Assembly: GCA_030615625.1 (NCBI GenBank)
Contig: JAUWYX010000001.1
Coordinates: 124,001-188,000 of the forward strand
DNA length: 64,000 bases
Direction: 5' to 3'
DNA from: Dehalococcoidia bacterium
GTDB lineage: Bacteria > Chloroflexota > Dehalococcoidia > GIF9 > AB-539-J10
The notes beneath the pieces were generated by a model. The model saw nothing but the letters and a program-made list of their open reading frames with translations, did not search any database and was not told the origin of the DNA. Below, piece by piece: positions 27,042-36,231 of this stretch. Every line of letters starts with the position of its first letter. Position 1 is the stretch's first letter. Made by a program: the position numbers and the translations under genes.

Positions 27042-27727
27042 TATTCCCCTCCGACAAACTTATAGCCGACCCCATATACCGTCTTTATATACCTGGGATG
27101 GCTGGGGTCTAGCTCCAACTTTCGGCGTAAATTAAGTATGTGAACATCAATGGTGCGGTCGAAACCTTCAAAATCGTAGCCCAAAGCCTCTTCAATAAGG
27201 CTTGTCCGGCTGAAGACTCTGCCCGGCTCTCTGGCGAGAACCCCCAGTAACTTAAATTCAACACTGGTCAAATTCAGTGGCCTGCCGGCAAACCACGCCT
27301 CGTGTTTCGTAAAATCCATACTAAGTTCATCACGCTTAATCTCTTCAGGGCCACGCTCCCCGGGAAGACGCCTCAGCACTGCCCGTACTCGAGCCGCTAG
27401 TTCTTTAGGGCTAAAGGGCTTGGTCACATAATCGTCGGCCCCTAAGCCCAGGCCTGTTAGCTTGTCCTGGTCAGTAGACTTGGCAGTAAGCATAATGATT
27501 GGTACATCGGATTCATGTCTGAGGATACGACAGACCTCAAGTCCATCGATGTCTGGCAGCATAAGGTCAAGAATAATGAGGTCGGGGCGGCTTTCTCGAG
27601 CCAGGCGCAGAGCTTCAATACCATCATAAGCAGTTAGAACCTGATAACCGTCCCGGTCTAAGTAGAGCTTGACCAACTCTACGGTCTTTACATCGTCATC
27701 AACTACTAAAACCCTTTTGCCTGCCAT
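27041..27727 (-). CDS. OmpR/PhoB-family response regulator
   Basis: The receiver ([11 protein letters not shown], Asp in [13 protein letters not shown], Lys in [11 protein letters not shown]) is followed by a winged-helix DNA-binding domain ([20 protein letters not shown] and YGVGYKF). AGGAGA lies upstream of the ATG. The promoter region has TTAACAT and TAACATT half-sites spaced like PhoB-type boxes, which may be autoregulatory. Confidence 0.93.
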   Translation of the reverse strand: MAGKRVLVVDDDVKTVELVKLYLDRDGYQVLTAYDGIEALRLARESRPDLIILDLMLPDIDGLEVCRILRHESDVPIIMLTAKSTDQDKLTGLGLGADDYVTKPFSPKELAARVRAVLRRLPGERGPEEIKRDELSMDFTKHEAWFAGRPLNLTSVEFKLLGVLAREPGRVFSRTSLIEEALGYDFEGFDRTIDVHILNLRRKLELDPSHPRYIKTVYGVGYKFVGGE

Positions 27728-27913
27728 ACCTAATCTCCTGGCGATTCTTCACGCCTCCCTTAATGTTATAACAGAAATGTTAAGAAATTAATATGAAGGA
27801 CTTTTTCACCCAGATTTTTCTTAGCAAATTGTACAAACTATAGCCTAGAGTGAGCCGATACAATCCTCGTTGAACAATAATCCACATATTGTTGCCACCC
27901 CACCGTTTTTAGA

Positions 27914-27942
27914 TTGACATGATTGTATGGGCGGGCTATAAT
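27914..27942 (+). promoter_or_regulatory. Consensus promoter upstream of mgtE
   Basis: TTGACA and TATAAT, both perfect, are separated by exactly 17 bases. Transcription should start near 27949, giving a leader of about 170 bases before the mgtE ATG. The rest of the spacer back to the response regulator holds that gene's AT-rich promoter region. Confidence 0.75.
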
Positions 27943-27948
27943 CCTTTC

Positions 27949-28109
27949 TGGAACGAGATATAAGGTATGGAAATAAAATCATCCCCAGACCCAGACCATA
28001 AACGGCGACAGATTGCCACTTTCGTTCGATGGTGGTGGGGCTTGCTTTAGTGTAGGTCTGTGATTGAGATGCGTGTGCCCCACGTCCCACCGGACGTGGG
28101 GCTTTTGTT
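27949..28109 (+). ncRNA. Structured mgtE leader or small RNA with antiterminator potential
   Basis: The segment runs from a consensus promoter to a strong intrinsic terminator. GTGGGGC occurs twice: at 28035-28041 in the leader and in the 3' arm of the terminator, so the upstream copy could capture the 5' arm (GCCCCAC, 28077-28083) and prevent termination. That is the logic of a transcriptional attenuator or riboswitch in front of a magnesium transporter. I could not match it to the M-box. A free-standing small RNA is the alternative. Confidence 0.5.
28077..28109 (+). terminator. Intrinsic terminator just before mgtE
   Basis: A perfect 11-base stem, GCCCCACGTCC with GGACGTGGGGC, closes a CACC loop and is followed by TTTTGTTT. 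It ends about ten bases before the mgtE ATG, an unusual position that points to conditional read-through. Confidence 0.85.
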
Positions 28110-28118
28110 TGTCGGGAT

Positions 28119-29489
28119 ATGGCCGAAGATTTTCCTGGGAGGCTGTCATTGGAAGCTCTGAATGAAGACATATTCAAGGAGTTGCTGGAAAACAAGCAAT
28201 ACAGGGCATTGCGAGAGAGGCTAGCGGGTTCAGAACCCACACATATTGCCGACCTCCTGACCAGTATACCGGCAGACGAAGCAGTGATAGCATTTCGCCT
28301 CCTCCCGAAGAGTCTTGCCATTTCTGTTTTTGACTATATGGATGGAGCATTTCAAAACCAGCTACTCGAGGCATTCAGTGACCAGGCGGCGAGGGATTTC
28401 CTTGAAGCAATGCCACCAGATGACCGGACGGAGTTGCTGGACGAGGTACCCGCCAAGGTAGCCCGCAGACTGTTACAGATACTCTCGCCCGACCAACGCC
28501 GTGTCACCCTGCAGTTGCTGGGCTATGAGGAAGAAACGGCCGGACGTGAGATGACTCCCCTATTCGTAGACCTGCACAGCGATATGACCGTGACACAGGC
28601 TCTGGCAAGGGTCCGACAGCTGGCCATCAACCGGGAGACAGTGTATGAGTGCTATGTCATGGACCGCCGCCGCTCTCTTATGGGTACTGTTTCACTCAAG
28701 GACTTGGTCATCGCTGACCCGAATGCCAAGGTAAGCGATATCATGAAACCAGACCCGCCCTTTGTCTCTACCCACACCGACCGCGAGGAAGTAGCCAGAG
28801 AACTTCGGGAGCATAACCTGCCGGCAATTCCCGTGGTAGATACAGAACAGCGCCTCGTCGGTACCATCACCTATGATGATGTAGCGGACATCATAGAGCG
28901 AGAGGCCACCGAAGATATTTATCGCTTTGGTGCAGTATCTGGTACAGAGCGAGGTTACTTTGCCAGCCGTATCTTTGATGTTGTACGGCGCCGGGGGGTA
29001 TGGCTCCTCCTGCTTATCGTGGTGAACACAGTTACTGGCTATATTATTGCCGGGCAGGAAGCGTTCGCCGAGATACTGATACTGGCTGCCTTTATCCCGC
29101 TGCTGATTGGCACCGGCGGGAATGTGGGAGCGCAATCGGCCACCGTCGTTATTCGTGGGCTGGCTACCGGGGAGGTGAAACCAAGACGAGCTCTGGCCGT
29201 GGTCTTGCGGGAGGCCGGGATAGGTGCTATCCTGGGCATTGTCCTTGGTGCGGTTGCCCTGGGCTGGGCTTATGCACTCGGCGGGAACCTGAAGGTGGCC
29301 ATCGTAGTGAGCACGACCCTGGTGGCCATCTCAGTAATGGCAACCCTGGCAGGCGGAGCTTTACCATTCATTTTCCGTCTATTCAAGATTGACCCAGCTC
29401 TGGTGTCCGCCCCTTTTATAACTACGATTATGGATATATTCGGCGTGGCGCTTTACTTTGGGATTGCGCGCATGGTACTGCTAATGTAA
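28119..29489 (+). CDS. mgtE: Magnesium transporter MgtE
   Basis: MgtE is a magnesium-gated channel of the inner membrane. The N-domain of helical repeats (about 1-125), two CBS domains (about 130-250, with VSDIMKPDPPFVST and AIPVVDTEQRLVGTITYDDV) and five C-terminal membrane helices are all present, including PLLIGTGGNVGAQSATVVIRG, the conserved pore segment. The ATG lies right after a terminator hairpin and lacks a ribosome binding site, so expression is probably controlled in the leader. Confidence 0.95.
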   Translation: MAEDFPGRLSLEALNEDIFKELLENKQYRALRERLAGSEPTHIADLLTSIPADEAVIAFRLLPKSLAISVFDYMDGAFQNQLLEAFSDQAARDFLEAMPPDDRTELLDEVPAKVARRLLQILSPDQRRVTLQLLGYEEETAGREMTPLFVDLHSDMTVTQALARVRQLAINRETVYECYVMDRRRSLMGTVSLKDLVIADPNAKVSDIMKPDPPFVSTHTDREEVARELREHNLPAIPVVDTEQRLVGTITYDDVADIIEREATEDIYRFGAVSGTERGYFASRIFDVVRRRGVWLLLLIVVNTVTGYIIAGQEAFAEILILAAFIPLLIGTGGNVGAQSATVVIRGLATGEVKPRRALAVVLREAGIGAILGIVLGAVALGWAYALGGNLKVAIVVSTTLVAISVMATLAGGALPFIFRLFKIDPALVSAPFITTIMDIFGVALYFGIARMVLLM

Positions 29490-29539
29490 TCAGCTACCGG
29501 GGCAAGATAGAGAACTTTACGGGTAAAGGGAAACTCGAA

Positions 29540-30655
29540 ATGACGAATAGAATTGTCCAAAGCCCGAGGAGAAAGTCGGGAATAAAGCGATTGCGGAAGC
29601 TGCGAACGTCGATCGCCGAAAAGGGACTAGATGCTCTCCTGCTTTCGCAGCCGGAGAACCTCCGCTACCTTTCTGGATTTACCGGCTCCTCCGGATGGCT
29701 ACTCATTTCAGGACAGAATGCCATTTTAGCTACTGACTTTCGCTATGTGGAGCAAGCTAAGGGAGAGTCACCAGATTTTGAAATTATCCAGACTAAGCAA
29801 GAGTTACGTGACTGGCTTCCTGGTTTGGTCTCTGATTTGGGGTGGCACAAATTAGGCTTCGAGGCAAATTTTATTTCTTACGATAGTTCTCATAAGCTCA
29901 GCGAGGCAATAGAGACCAAGCAAGTTAACCTTGAACTTGTTCCCACCACTGGCATAGCAGAGCAGCTTCGCTCTATAAAAGAGCCTGAAGAACTAGGGCT
30001 TATCACAAAAGCAGTAGAGCTAGCCGATGCCGTCTTCGAACAGGCAAAGGCAATAATTCGTCCTGGCATAACGGAAAAGGAAGCAGCCTGGGAGATAGAA
30101 AAAATCCTTCGCCAAGAAGGCAGTGAAGGAATGCCCTTTGAAATCATTGTGGCTTCAGGCCCAAATTCAGCTTTACCTCATGCTCGACCTGCAGAAAAAA
30201 TAATTTGCTCTGGTGAACCAGTGTTGATTGATATGGGAGCCAGAATCAGCGGTTATTGCAGCGACTTCAGTCGCACTTTATTCTTGGGCGAGACAGACAA
30301 ATCCCTACAGGAAATTTATAATATAGTTCTCAAAGCACAGGCCACTGCCGTAGAGAGAATTGAATCAGGTATGGATGCTTCGCAGGCAGACCGATTGGCT
30401 CGAAGCATTGTTGAACAAGCTGGCTATGGAGATGCCTTTGGACACGGTCTAGGACATGGTGTTGGGCTAGCGGTACACGAATTTCCCACGCTTGGTCCTA
30501 GCTCCTCTGATTCACTTGCAGATGGCATGGTTTTTACCATAGAACCGGGAATTTACCTTGCGGGAAAAGGTGGTGTTAGGATTGAGGATATGGTAGTTTT
30601 GAAAAATGGCAAGGCCAAAGTGCTTAGCAAAGCAAAGAGGGATTTGTTATTCTGA
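29540..30655 (+). CDS. Xaa-Pro peptidase (M24 family)
   Basis: The creatinase-like N-domain (about 10-140) precedes an M24 pita-bread domain with the five metal ligands: IDMGARISGYCSDFSRT (two Asp), HGLGHGVGLAVHE (His), TIEPGIYL (Glu) and GGVRIEDMVV (Glu). It should cleave dipeptides or oligopeptides next to Pro. The gene is followed closely by efp, a common pairing in bacteria. Confidence 0.93.
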   Translation: MTNRIVQSPRRKSGIKRLRKLRTSIAEKGLDALLLSQPENLRYLSGFTGSSGWLLISGQNAILATDFRYVEQAKGESPDFEIIQTKQELRDWLPGLVSDLGWHKLGFEANFISYDSSHKLSEAIETKQVNLELVPTTGIAEQLRSIKEPEELGLITKAVELADAVFEQAKAIIRPGITEKEAAWEIEKILRQEGSEGMPFEIIVASGPNSALPHARPAEKIICSGEPVLIDMGARISGYCSDFSRTLFLGETDKSLQEIYNIVLKAQATAVERIESGMDASQADRLARSIVEQAGYGDAFGHGLGHGVGLAVHEFPTLGPSSSDSLADGMVFTIEPGIYLAGKGGVRIEDMVVLKNGKAKVLSKAKRDLLF

Positions 30656-30713
30656 ACAAGGAGCGCAAAACTCAGAGTGACAATTCACTCTCAATAAACA
30701 CGGAGGTTACTAA

Positions 30714-31274
30714 ATGATTGATGCCGGAGAATTGAGAAAGGGAGTCGCCATAGAGCTAGATGGCGAAATATACCAAATTCTAGAATGCCAACATGTTAAG
30801 ATGCAACAAAGACAGCCCGTAGTCAAGTTGAAACTTCGTGATGTTCATAGCGGGAATGTCGCCGAGCGGAATTTCCAATCCGGGGATAAAGTTACACCGG
30901 TATTTCTGGAACACCGCCACGTCCAGTACCTTTATAGCGATGGCGACCTCTATTACTTCATGGATAATGAAAGTTACGAGCAGATTATATTAACCTCTGC
31001 TCAGATAGGAGAGGGCACAAATTATCTAAAAGAGGGTCTGATGCTAGAGATTCTGACCTGCAAGGGGGATACAGTAGCCATAGAGCTACCTACTTCGGTA
31101 GAGCTTCAGGTTACGGAGACAGAGCCTGGCTTCAAGGGGGATAGGGCCACCGCGGGCACTAAAGCAGCTAAGCTAGAAACGGGAGCAACCATCCAGGTGC
31201 CTCTTTTCATTAATACAGGCGACATCATCAAAGTCCATACACGGACCGGGGGATATCTGGAGAAGGCTGGCTAA
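30714..31274 (+). CDS. efp: Elongation factor P with an atypical tip loop
   Basis: EF-P relieves ribosome stalling at proline runs. The three-domain pattern and length (186) are normal, but the tip loop that is usually PGKG reads MQQRQP (residues 30-35): Gln32 sits where the modified Lys34 should be and Arg33 follows. The C-terminal signature FKGDRATAGTKAAKLETGA is intact. CGGAGG precedes the ATG. It either works unmodified, uses Arg33, or has a lineage-specific modification. Confidence 0.95.
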   Translation: MIDAGELRKGVAIELDGEIYQILECQHVKMQQRQPVVKLKLRDVHSGNVAERNFQSGDKVTPVFLEHRHVQYLYSDGDLYYFMDNESYEQIILTSAQIGEGTNYLKEGLMLEILTCKGDTVAIELPTSVELQVTETEPGFKGDRATAGTKAAKLETGATIQVPLFINTGDIIKVHTRTGGYLEKAG

Positions 31275-31377
31275 TATCGCTTGATTCGCCTTTCTCTTAT
31301 CAGAAATGCTGGCTCCTTTCCCCAAAAGTTTTAACACACTGAGGCTGAACGAATTTAGCTGCAAACTTTAAGGAATC

Positions 31378-31386
31378 TGGTATAAT
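31378..31386 (+). promoter_or_regulatory. Extended -10 promoter before the PHP gene
   Basis: TGGTATAAT forms an extended -10 element with no clear -35 box. It would yield a leader of about 125 bases into the PHP phosphoesterase gene. Repeat-like DNA of the CTCAGAATGAC family fills part of the leader. Confidence 0.4.
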
Positions 31387-31407
31387 CAGGTAACAGGCGA
31401 AAGGGGC

Positions 31408-31465
31408 AGATTCTTCGGTCGCGGAGTTCACACCGAGCTAAGCCAAAGTGCTACCTCAGAATGAC
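31408..31465. repeat. Partial palindromic repeat, CTCAGAATGAC family
   Basis: GATTCTTCGG.. at the left and CTCAGAATGAC at the right match the ends of the cleaner copy at 57411-57482, with a degenerate middle. Confidence 0.45.
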
Positions 31466-31519
31466 AAGAGGGACAGCGCCCGGAATGACCGATAGGCAAT
31501 AACAAGATAGGTAAGCTAA

Positions 31520-32191
31520 TTGGTAAAAGCTGATTTACATATCCACACCTGCTATTCCATAGATTGTCTCACACCTTTGGAGCAAATAGTCGAGCGCTGC
31601 CTCGAGCTAGGCATAAATTGTATCGCTGTAGCTGACCACAACACCATTGCAGGCGCCTTAAAGCTAAGGGAAATTGCTCCGTTTAAAGTAATCGTTGCTG
31701 AGGAGATCTTAACGCCCGTGGGTGAAGTAATGGGGTTCTTTCTCAGTGAAGAAGTTTCCCGGGGATTGTCTCCCCAGGAAACAATATCTCGAATCCGAAG
31801 CCAAGGCGGTCTAGTGGCTATTCCCCACCCATTTGGCAGGTCGCCGTTCTGGAATGCTAACTCGCTAACCTCGGCAGAAGTTTTATCCCAGGTCGATATT
31901 ATTGAAACTTTTAATTCTCGTACGCCATTTTCTAATAGCATCGCCAGAGCATGGAAACTAGCCAAAGAGCAGGGAAAGGCTGCCAGCGCTGGCAGCGATG
32001 CCCATACTGTAGGCGAAATTGGCCGAGCATATGTGGAAATGCCCGAATTCGATGGACCTGATGATTTCCTAAATTCTTTAGCTCAGGGCAAAATATTCGG
32101 GCAAAAATCTAGCTATTTAGCTCATTTTGCTAGCACGTGGGCCAGGATAAGGAAACATATACTTGGAGATCCCTCACGGAGTTTACCCTGA
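31520..32191 (+). CDS. PHP-domain phosphoesterase
   Basis: The PHP metal motifs are present: ADLHIHTCYSID, VADHNTIAGA, VAIPHPFGRSPF and SAGSDAHTVGEIG. These enzymes (COG0613) hydrolyse phosphate esters of nucleotides or small molecules. The start TTG 31520 is used since it lies just before the first motif; AGG is weakly placed upstream. The stop codon is close to a palindromic repeat. Confidence 0.85.
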   Translation: MVKADLHIHTCYSIDCLTPLEQIVERCLELGINCIAVADHNTIAGALKLREIAPFKVIVAEEILTPVGEVMGFFLSEEVSRGLSPQETISRIRSQGGLVAIPHPFGRSPFWNANSLTSAEVLSQVDIIETFNSRTPFSNSIARAWKLAKEQGKAASAGSDAHTVGEIGRAYVEMPEFDGPDDFLNSLAQGKIFGQKSSYLAHFASTWARIRKHILGDPSRSLP

Positions 32192-32250
32192 GCGCTAGGA
32201 GCTTGCTTCGCTTCGCTCGCAATGACAAAAAGCGAAGGGCTCAAAATGAC
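32182..32250. repeat. Palindromic repeat after the PHP gene
   Basis: Contains GCTTGCTTCGCTTCGCTCGCAATGAC-type sequence and a second half ending CTCAAAATGAC; both belong to the dispersed family found across the window. It fills the spacer to the formyltransferase gene. Confidence 0.65.
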
Positions 32251-32276
32251 ATGAGTGAGGAAGGTAAAGCGGGCTC

Positions 32277-33053
32277 GTGCTGAACATTGGTTGGTTTTCC
32301 ACAGGGAGAGATGAAGCTGCCCGACAGCTTTTGCAAGCTGTGCAGGATAAGAGCCACAGGGGCGACATTAATGGGAAAATTAGCTTCGTGTTTAGCAACC
32401 GAGAACCTGGTGAGGCGAAGGAAAGCGACCTGTTCTTTGAGCTTGTTCGGAGCTACAACATTCCTCTTGTCTGTTTATCTCACAAAAAGTTCAAGACTGC
32501 TAAAGAGGAAGAGGATTTGGGTATCAAGAAAGAGTGGCGCATCAAATACAATAGAGAGGTAAACAAGAAGATTGAACCATTTGCTCCCGACCTTTGTGTT
32601 CTTGCTGGCTATATGCTCATCGTGAGTGAAGAGCTATGTCAGAAATACGATATGATTAATCTTCATCCTGCACCCCCCGGTGGACCTACGGGTAGCTGGC
32701 AGGAGGTAATTTGGGCGTTGATACAAAATAAAGCCGACACAGCCGGAGCAATGATGCACCTGGTTACCCCCGAACTGGATAGAGGTCCGGTAGTTAGCTA
32801 CTGCCTCTTCTCTACTAAAGGTGTGCCCTTCACTGAATATTGGCGGAAAGATAACAAAGACATGCTGTTTCGGCTTATTCGCCAGCACGAACTTGCTAGA
32901 GAATTTCCTCTTATCATCTTGACATTACAAGCTCTGAGCCGGGGCGAGGTCGGCATAAAGGACAGAAGAGTAATTGATGCCCAAGGAAAGTTAATCAGTG
33001 GCTACAATCTTAGTGGCAAGATAGATGAGGAGGTGAAGAAAAATCTGAGATGA
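32277..33053 (+). CDS. Formyltransferase-fold protein (PurN-like)
   Basis: The protein has the glycinamide ribonucleotide formyltransferase pattern INLHPAPPGGPTGSW with Asn and His, followed by MMHLVTPELDRGPVVSY containing the Asp of the catalytic trio. It is longer than PurN and lies away from other purine genes, so a different formyl acceptor is possible. It starts at GTG 32277 and overlaps the next gene by four bases, so the two are coupled. Confidence 0.75.
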   Translation: MLNIGWFSTGRDEAARQLLQAVQDKSHRGDINGKISFVFSNREPGEAKESDLFFELVRSYNIPLVCLSHKKFKTAKEEEDLGIKKEWRIKYNREVNKKIEPFAPDLCVLAGYMLIVSEELCQKYDMINLHPAPPGGPTGSWQEVIWALIQNKADTAGAMMHLVTPELDRGPVVSYCLFSTKGVPFTEYWRKDNKDMLFRLIRQHELAREFPLIILTLQALSRGEVGIKDRRVIDAQGKLISGYNLSGKIDEEVKKNLR

Positions 33054-34039
33054 ACTTGATTTGCTTTGACCTCGAAGGCCCTTTAGCTCCCCAAGATAAT
33101 GCCTATGAACTGATGAAGCTATTCCCCCGTGGCGGCAAGATTTTCGAAGTCATCAGCCGTTATGATGATTTGCTGGCTTTAGAAGGTCGGCCTGACTACG
33201 AGCCGGGAGACACACTTGCTCTCATCACTCCTTTCCTTGCTTATCACGGAATAGAAGAGGAACAAATCGCTGCTATGGGGCAGAAAGCTGGGTTAACCCC
33301 AGGGGCAACTGAATTAATCTCCAAACTTAAACCTCGAGGGTGGGACATATTTTGTATTAGTACTAGTTACAAACAATATGCCTTCCCCATCACACAGAGA
33401 CTGGGCATACCCAGTGAGAATGTAGCTTGCACTTCCTTTCCCCTAGCGCAGATTCGCCAACTATTAAGCCAGGATGAATTTGCCTTACTGGAGCAAACAG
33501 AACACGAAATTGTGAATCTTAATCCTTTCACTGACGATACTAGAATAAGGGAATATCTGGACTATTTTTATGGGCAGAAATTGCCTCAAACAAGTTCGGG
33601 AAGAATTATAGGCCAGGTGAAACCAGTAGGGGGGAGGCGCAAGGTAGAGGCACTGGAGAACTTTAGCACCAGGATGGGAAAACCGCTTTCTCGTTGGACG
33701 GTGGTAGGGGATAGCATCACAGATTTCAAAATGCTTCGGGCTGTGAATAAGGCAGGTGGCTTAGCCATTGCTTTCAATGCTAATGAATACGCCTTGCCCT
33801 ATTCCACCTTGGGTCTGGCATCGGTAAGTTTATATGATTTGTGGGTGGTTCTGGAAGCCTGGGAGAAAGGTGGCCGCCAGGTTGTTGGAAGAGTGGTCAA
33901 AGAGAGGGAGAAAGTTGGAGGAAGCGGCGATAGAGAGCATTTTCATTGGCTAGCTGAAGAAAAGGATATAGCTACTCCGCTGGAAATTCATAAAAGGATC
34001 CGACATCTGGTTAGAGAGGAAGCTGCCAAACTGGGCTAA
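33050..34039 (+). CDS. HAD-superfamily protein, EhaR-like
   Basis: The N-terminal CFDLEGPLAPQDNAYEL is like the HAD-type protein EhaR annotated with archaeal energy-converting hydrogenases. The first motif reads DLEG, so the usual second Asp of DxD is Glu. A later VVGDSITDFKML is a canonical HAD motif IV. No hydrogenase genes are in the window, so a housekeeping phosphatase role is more likely. ATGA overlap with the formyltransferase gene suggests a shared pathway. Confidence 0.7.
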   Translation: MNLICFDLEGPLAPQDNAYELMKLFPRGGKIFEVISRYDDLLALEGRPDYEPGDTLALITPFLAYHGIEEEQIAAMGQKAGLTPGATELISKLKPRGWDIFCISTSYKQYAFPITQRLGIPSENVACTSFPLAQIRQLLSQDEFALLEQTEHEIVNLNPFTDDTRIREYLDYFYGQKLPQTSSGRIIGQVKPVGGRRKVEALENFSTRMGKPLSRWTVVGDSITDFKMLRAVNKAGGLAIAFNANEYALPYSTLGLASVSLYDLWVVLEAWEKGGRQVVGRVVKEREKVGGSGDREHFHWLAEEKDIATPLEIHKRIRHLVREEAAKLG

Positions 34040-34049
34040 TGTAGATTAC

Positions 34050-34205
34050 TTACTCTCGCTTTCCGGTCTCACGGAAGATCCACACGAAGGTAACAATAGC
34101 GATTATGGAAACAATGATGATGGTAATTAAGCCCGCTTTGCCCAGCCCACCGAATGCTTCACCTGCGGCATAAACCGTAGCACTTGCCTCCATCCAGTCT
34201 GGCAT
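34050..34205 (-). CDS. Small single-pass membrane protein of 51 residues
   Basis: The frame starts MPDWMEASATVY, has one strong membrane helix (about residues 26-45, ITIIIVSIIAIVTFVWIF) and ends in a charged tail. Codon use and the complete helix suggest a real gene. It lies downstream of clpP on the same strand, and its 5' spacer of 115 bases has AGGATG as a weak ribosome binding site. I know no function. Confidence 0.55.
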   Translation of the reverse strand: MPDWMEASATVYAAGEAFGGLGKAGLITIIIVSIIAIVTFVWIFRETGKRE

Positions 34206-34320
34206 TCCAGCTATCATCCTATCAGTTAAAACTAAAAGACGTCTCAGCCCTTACAGGCAGCACCATTCGGGGGGTTAATCTGCCCAGACCCCGGCCGCTG
34301 TTAACCGTAGTGCATCCATT

Positions 34321-34926
34321 TTATTTCTTGGCTGGCTTGCTAAGTATCTCATCTACAATACCGTATTCCACTGCTTGTTCGGCGCTAAGATAAAAGTCTC
34401 TGTCGGTATCGTGGGCAATCTTCTCTACCGGCTGACCTGTGTGATTAGCTATGATGTTACGTATCATTTCCTGCATCCTCATGATTTCTCTGGCAGCAAT
34501 TTCAATATCCGCCGCCTGCCCTTGAGCACCACCAACTGCTTGGTGCAGATGTATAGTAGAGTTGGGTAAAGCGAACCGTTTGCCTTTAGTTCCAGCGCAA
34601 AGAAGCAAGGTGCCCATGCTAGCTGCTAAGCCAATACAAATGGTGGATATAGGGCAGCGAAGAATCTGCATAGTATCGTAGATGGCTAAGCCGGCGCTGA
34701 TAATGCCACCGGGGCAATGAATATAAAGGTTTATATCCTTTTCCGGGTCTTCTCTCTCTAAGTAGAGGAGCTGAGCAATAATAAGATTGGCTATCTGGTC
34801 GTTAATCGGCGTGCCCAAAAAAACGATTCTCTCTCTGAGCAAGAGAGAATATATGTCAAAAATACGTTCACCCCGAGCACTAGTCTCGGTCACTGTAGGA
34901 ATTATAACCTGAGATATTGTTTCCAT
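34321..34926 (-). CDS. clpP: ATP-dependent Clp protease proteolytic subunit
   Basis: ClpP forms the double-ring protease chamber. The catalytic triad is visible as Ser in [11 protein letters not shown], His in IHLHQAVGG and Asp in [17 protein letters not shown] departs from the more common MIHQPLGG. The first two codons are both ATG; the second is preferred because GGAGG lies only one base before the first. The gene overlaps or abuts the trigger factor stop, as often seen. Confidence 0.95.
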   Translation of the reverse strand: METISQVIIPTVTETSARGERIFDIYSLLLRERIVFLGTPINDQIANLIIAQLLYLEREDPEKDINLYIHCPGGIISAGLAIYDTMQILRCPISTICIGLAASMGTLLLCAGTKGKRFALPNSTIHLHQAVGGAQGQAADIEIAAREIMRMQEMIRNIIANHTGQPVEKIAHDTDRDFYLSAEQAVEYGIVDEILSKPAKK

Positions 34927-36218
34927 CATTCCTCCTTTGTCATATTCTCAACATTGCCAATGGCTATTTGTAATAATCGGTCCATCGTCTTCTGAGTATG
35001 CAGAGATTGTTCAATTGATTGCCTAACTTGGGGCAGTGAGAAGAACTGCCTTGCCTTTTCCTTATCCTCAGCATCATTGGCAAGCTCATCTACTTTATTA
35101 TCTACTTCTGAAGCATTAATTTCAATCTTTTCCTCTTCAGCTAATTTCCCCAAGACAAGACCTTGAGTAAGCCGCTTTTTCGCTATAGGATGCAGTTCTT
35201 GTTTAAGTTCCTCTTCTGTTTTACTGGTCTTTTTCAGATAATCCGCTAGCTCTCTAAAGCCCAAGCGCTGTGCCTCGTCTCTAAGAAGTCCGGTAATTTC
35301 CTCGTCCTCCAAAATAGGGGGATAGTTCACCTCGCTGATTTCCACCAGAGCGTCAAGCGCCTTTTGCCTCAACTCTAAGCGATTCTTAGCTTCGGTTTTG
35401 GCTTTTAAATCAGCAGCCACTTTCTTCTTCATATCTGCCAGGTTATCATAGCCAGCACTCTTAGCCAACTTGTCATCAAGCTCTGGCAACTGTTTCTCCT
35501 TTATTTCGGTAACAGTAACTTTGAAAGCGCCCTCTTTGCCACACATTTCTTTAATGGGATAGTCATCAGGAATAGTCAAGCTGAAAGTCCTTTCTTTGTT
35601 TTTTTCAGTGCCCTGCAAATGAGAGGCAAATCCAGGCACAGGTGAACGTGAATCCTTATCCACCTCATATAATACGCCTTTATGATTTAACCAGGGTTTC
35701 CCGTCTACATTGGCTTCGATGTCCATGGTAACTAAATCACCCAGCTCAACAGGGCGGCCTACAGACACCCATGCCCCTTGTCTTTCCCGGAACTCTTCCA
35801 TGGCAGCAGTAACTTCTTTCTGGGCGATTTTTATTACGGGGTCAGGCTCCAGCCTTATGCTATGGTAATCGCCAAGCTTAACTTCAGGTTTGAGAGACAC
35901 TATGGCTTTGAAAACCAAGGGCTCAGTTTGAGTAACTTCTATTTCTGGTCTGGCAAGGGGGTCGATTTCCTGAGACTCGATAGCCTGTTTATAAAGCTGT
36001 GGTATAAGATGCTCCAATGCCTCTTCCAACAAATCCTTCTTTCCTATGTGCTGCACCAGAATGGCTCGCGGTGCTTTTCCCTTGCGAAAACCAGGTATGG
36101 ATACCTCATTAACCAGATGATGATAAGCCTCGTCCAGTGATTTATCTAACTCACTGGCTTCAGCCTCAATAGTAAGAACTGTCTGGCAATTCCCTAAATT
36201 TTCTGTGCTTACTTTCAT
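34926..36218 (-). CDS. tig: Trigger factor
   Basis: Trigger factor is the ribosome-bound chaperone. The N-terminal ribosome-binding signature [20 protein letters not shown] is clear, followed by an FKBP-type prolyl isomerase domain (about 155-245) and a helical C-terminal domain. The length of 430 is normal. AAGGA lies upstream of the ATG. It is coupled to clpP, matching the usual protein quality-control cluster. Confidence 0.96.
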   Translation of the reverse strand: MKVSTENLGNCQTVLTIEAEASELDKSLDEAYHHLVNEVSIPGFRKGKAPRAILVQHIGKKDLLEEALEHLIPQLYKQAIESQEIDPLARPEIEVTQTEPLVFKAIVSLKPEVKLGDYHSIRLEPDPVIKIAQKEVTAAMEEFRERQGAWVSVGRPVELGDLVTMDIEANVDGKPWLNHKGVLYEVDKDSRSPVPGFASHLQGTEKNKERTFSLTIPDDYPIKEMCGKEGAFKVTVTEIKEKQLPELDDKLAKSAGYDNLADMKKKVAADLKAKTEAKNRLELRQKALDALVEISEVNYPPILEDEEITGLLRDEAQRLGFRELADYLKKTSKTEEELKQELHPIAKKRLTQGLVLGKLAEEEKIEINASEVDNKVDELANDAEDKEKARQFFSLPQVRQSIEQSLHTQKTMDRLLQIAIGNVENMTKEE

Positions 36219-36231
36219 GTCTCATTCCTTG

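Noticed and set aside
27995-28033. A further dnaN-end copy (ATTGCCACTTTCGTTCGATGG) in the mgtE leader
   Set aside because: Only about 19 of 27 bases match the copy at 25.4 kb, the upstream block is missing, and the segment is part of the mgtE leader structure. I treat it as chance unless genome-wide counts say otherwise.
27840-28118. M-box magnesium riboswitch before mgtE
   Set aside because: I could not find the conserved M-box core segments in the leader, so it is reported as an unclassified leader only.
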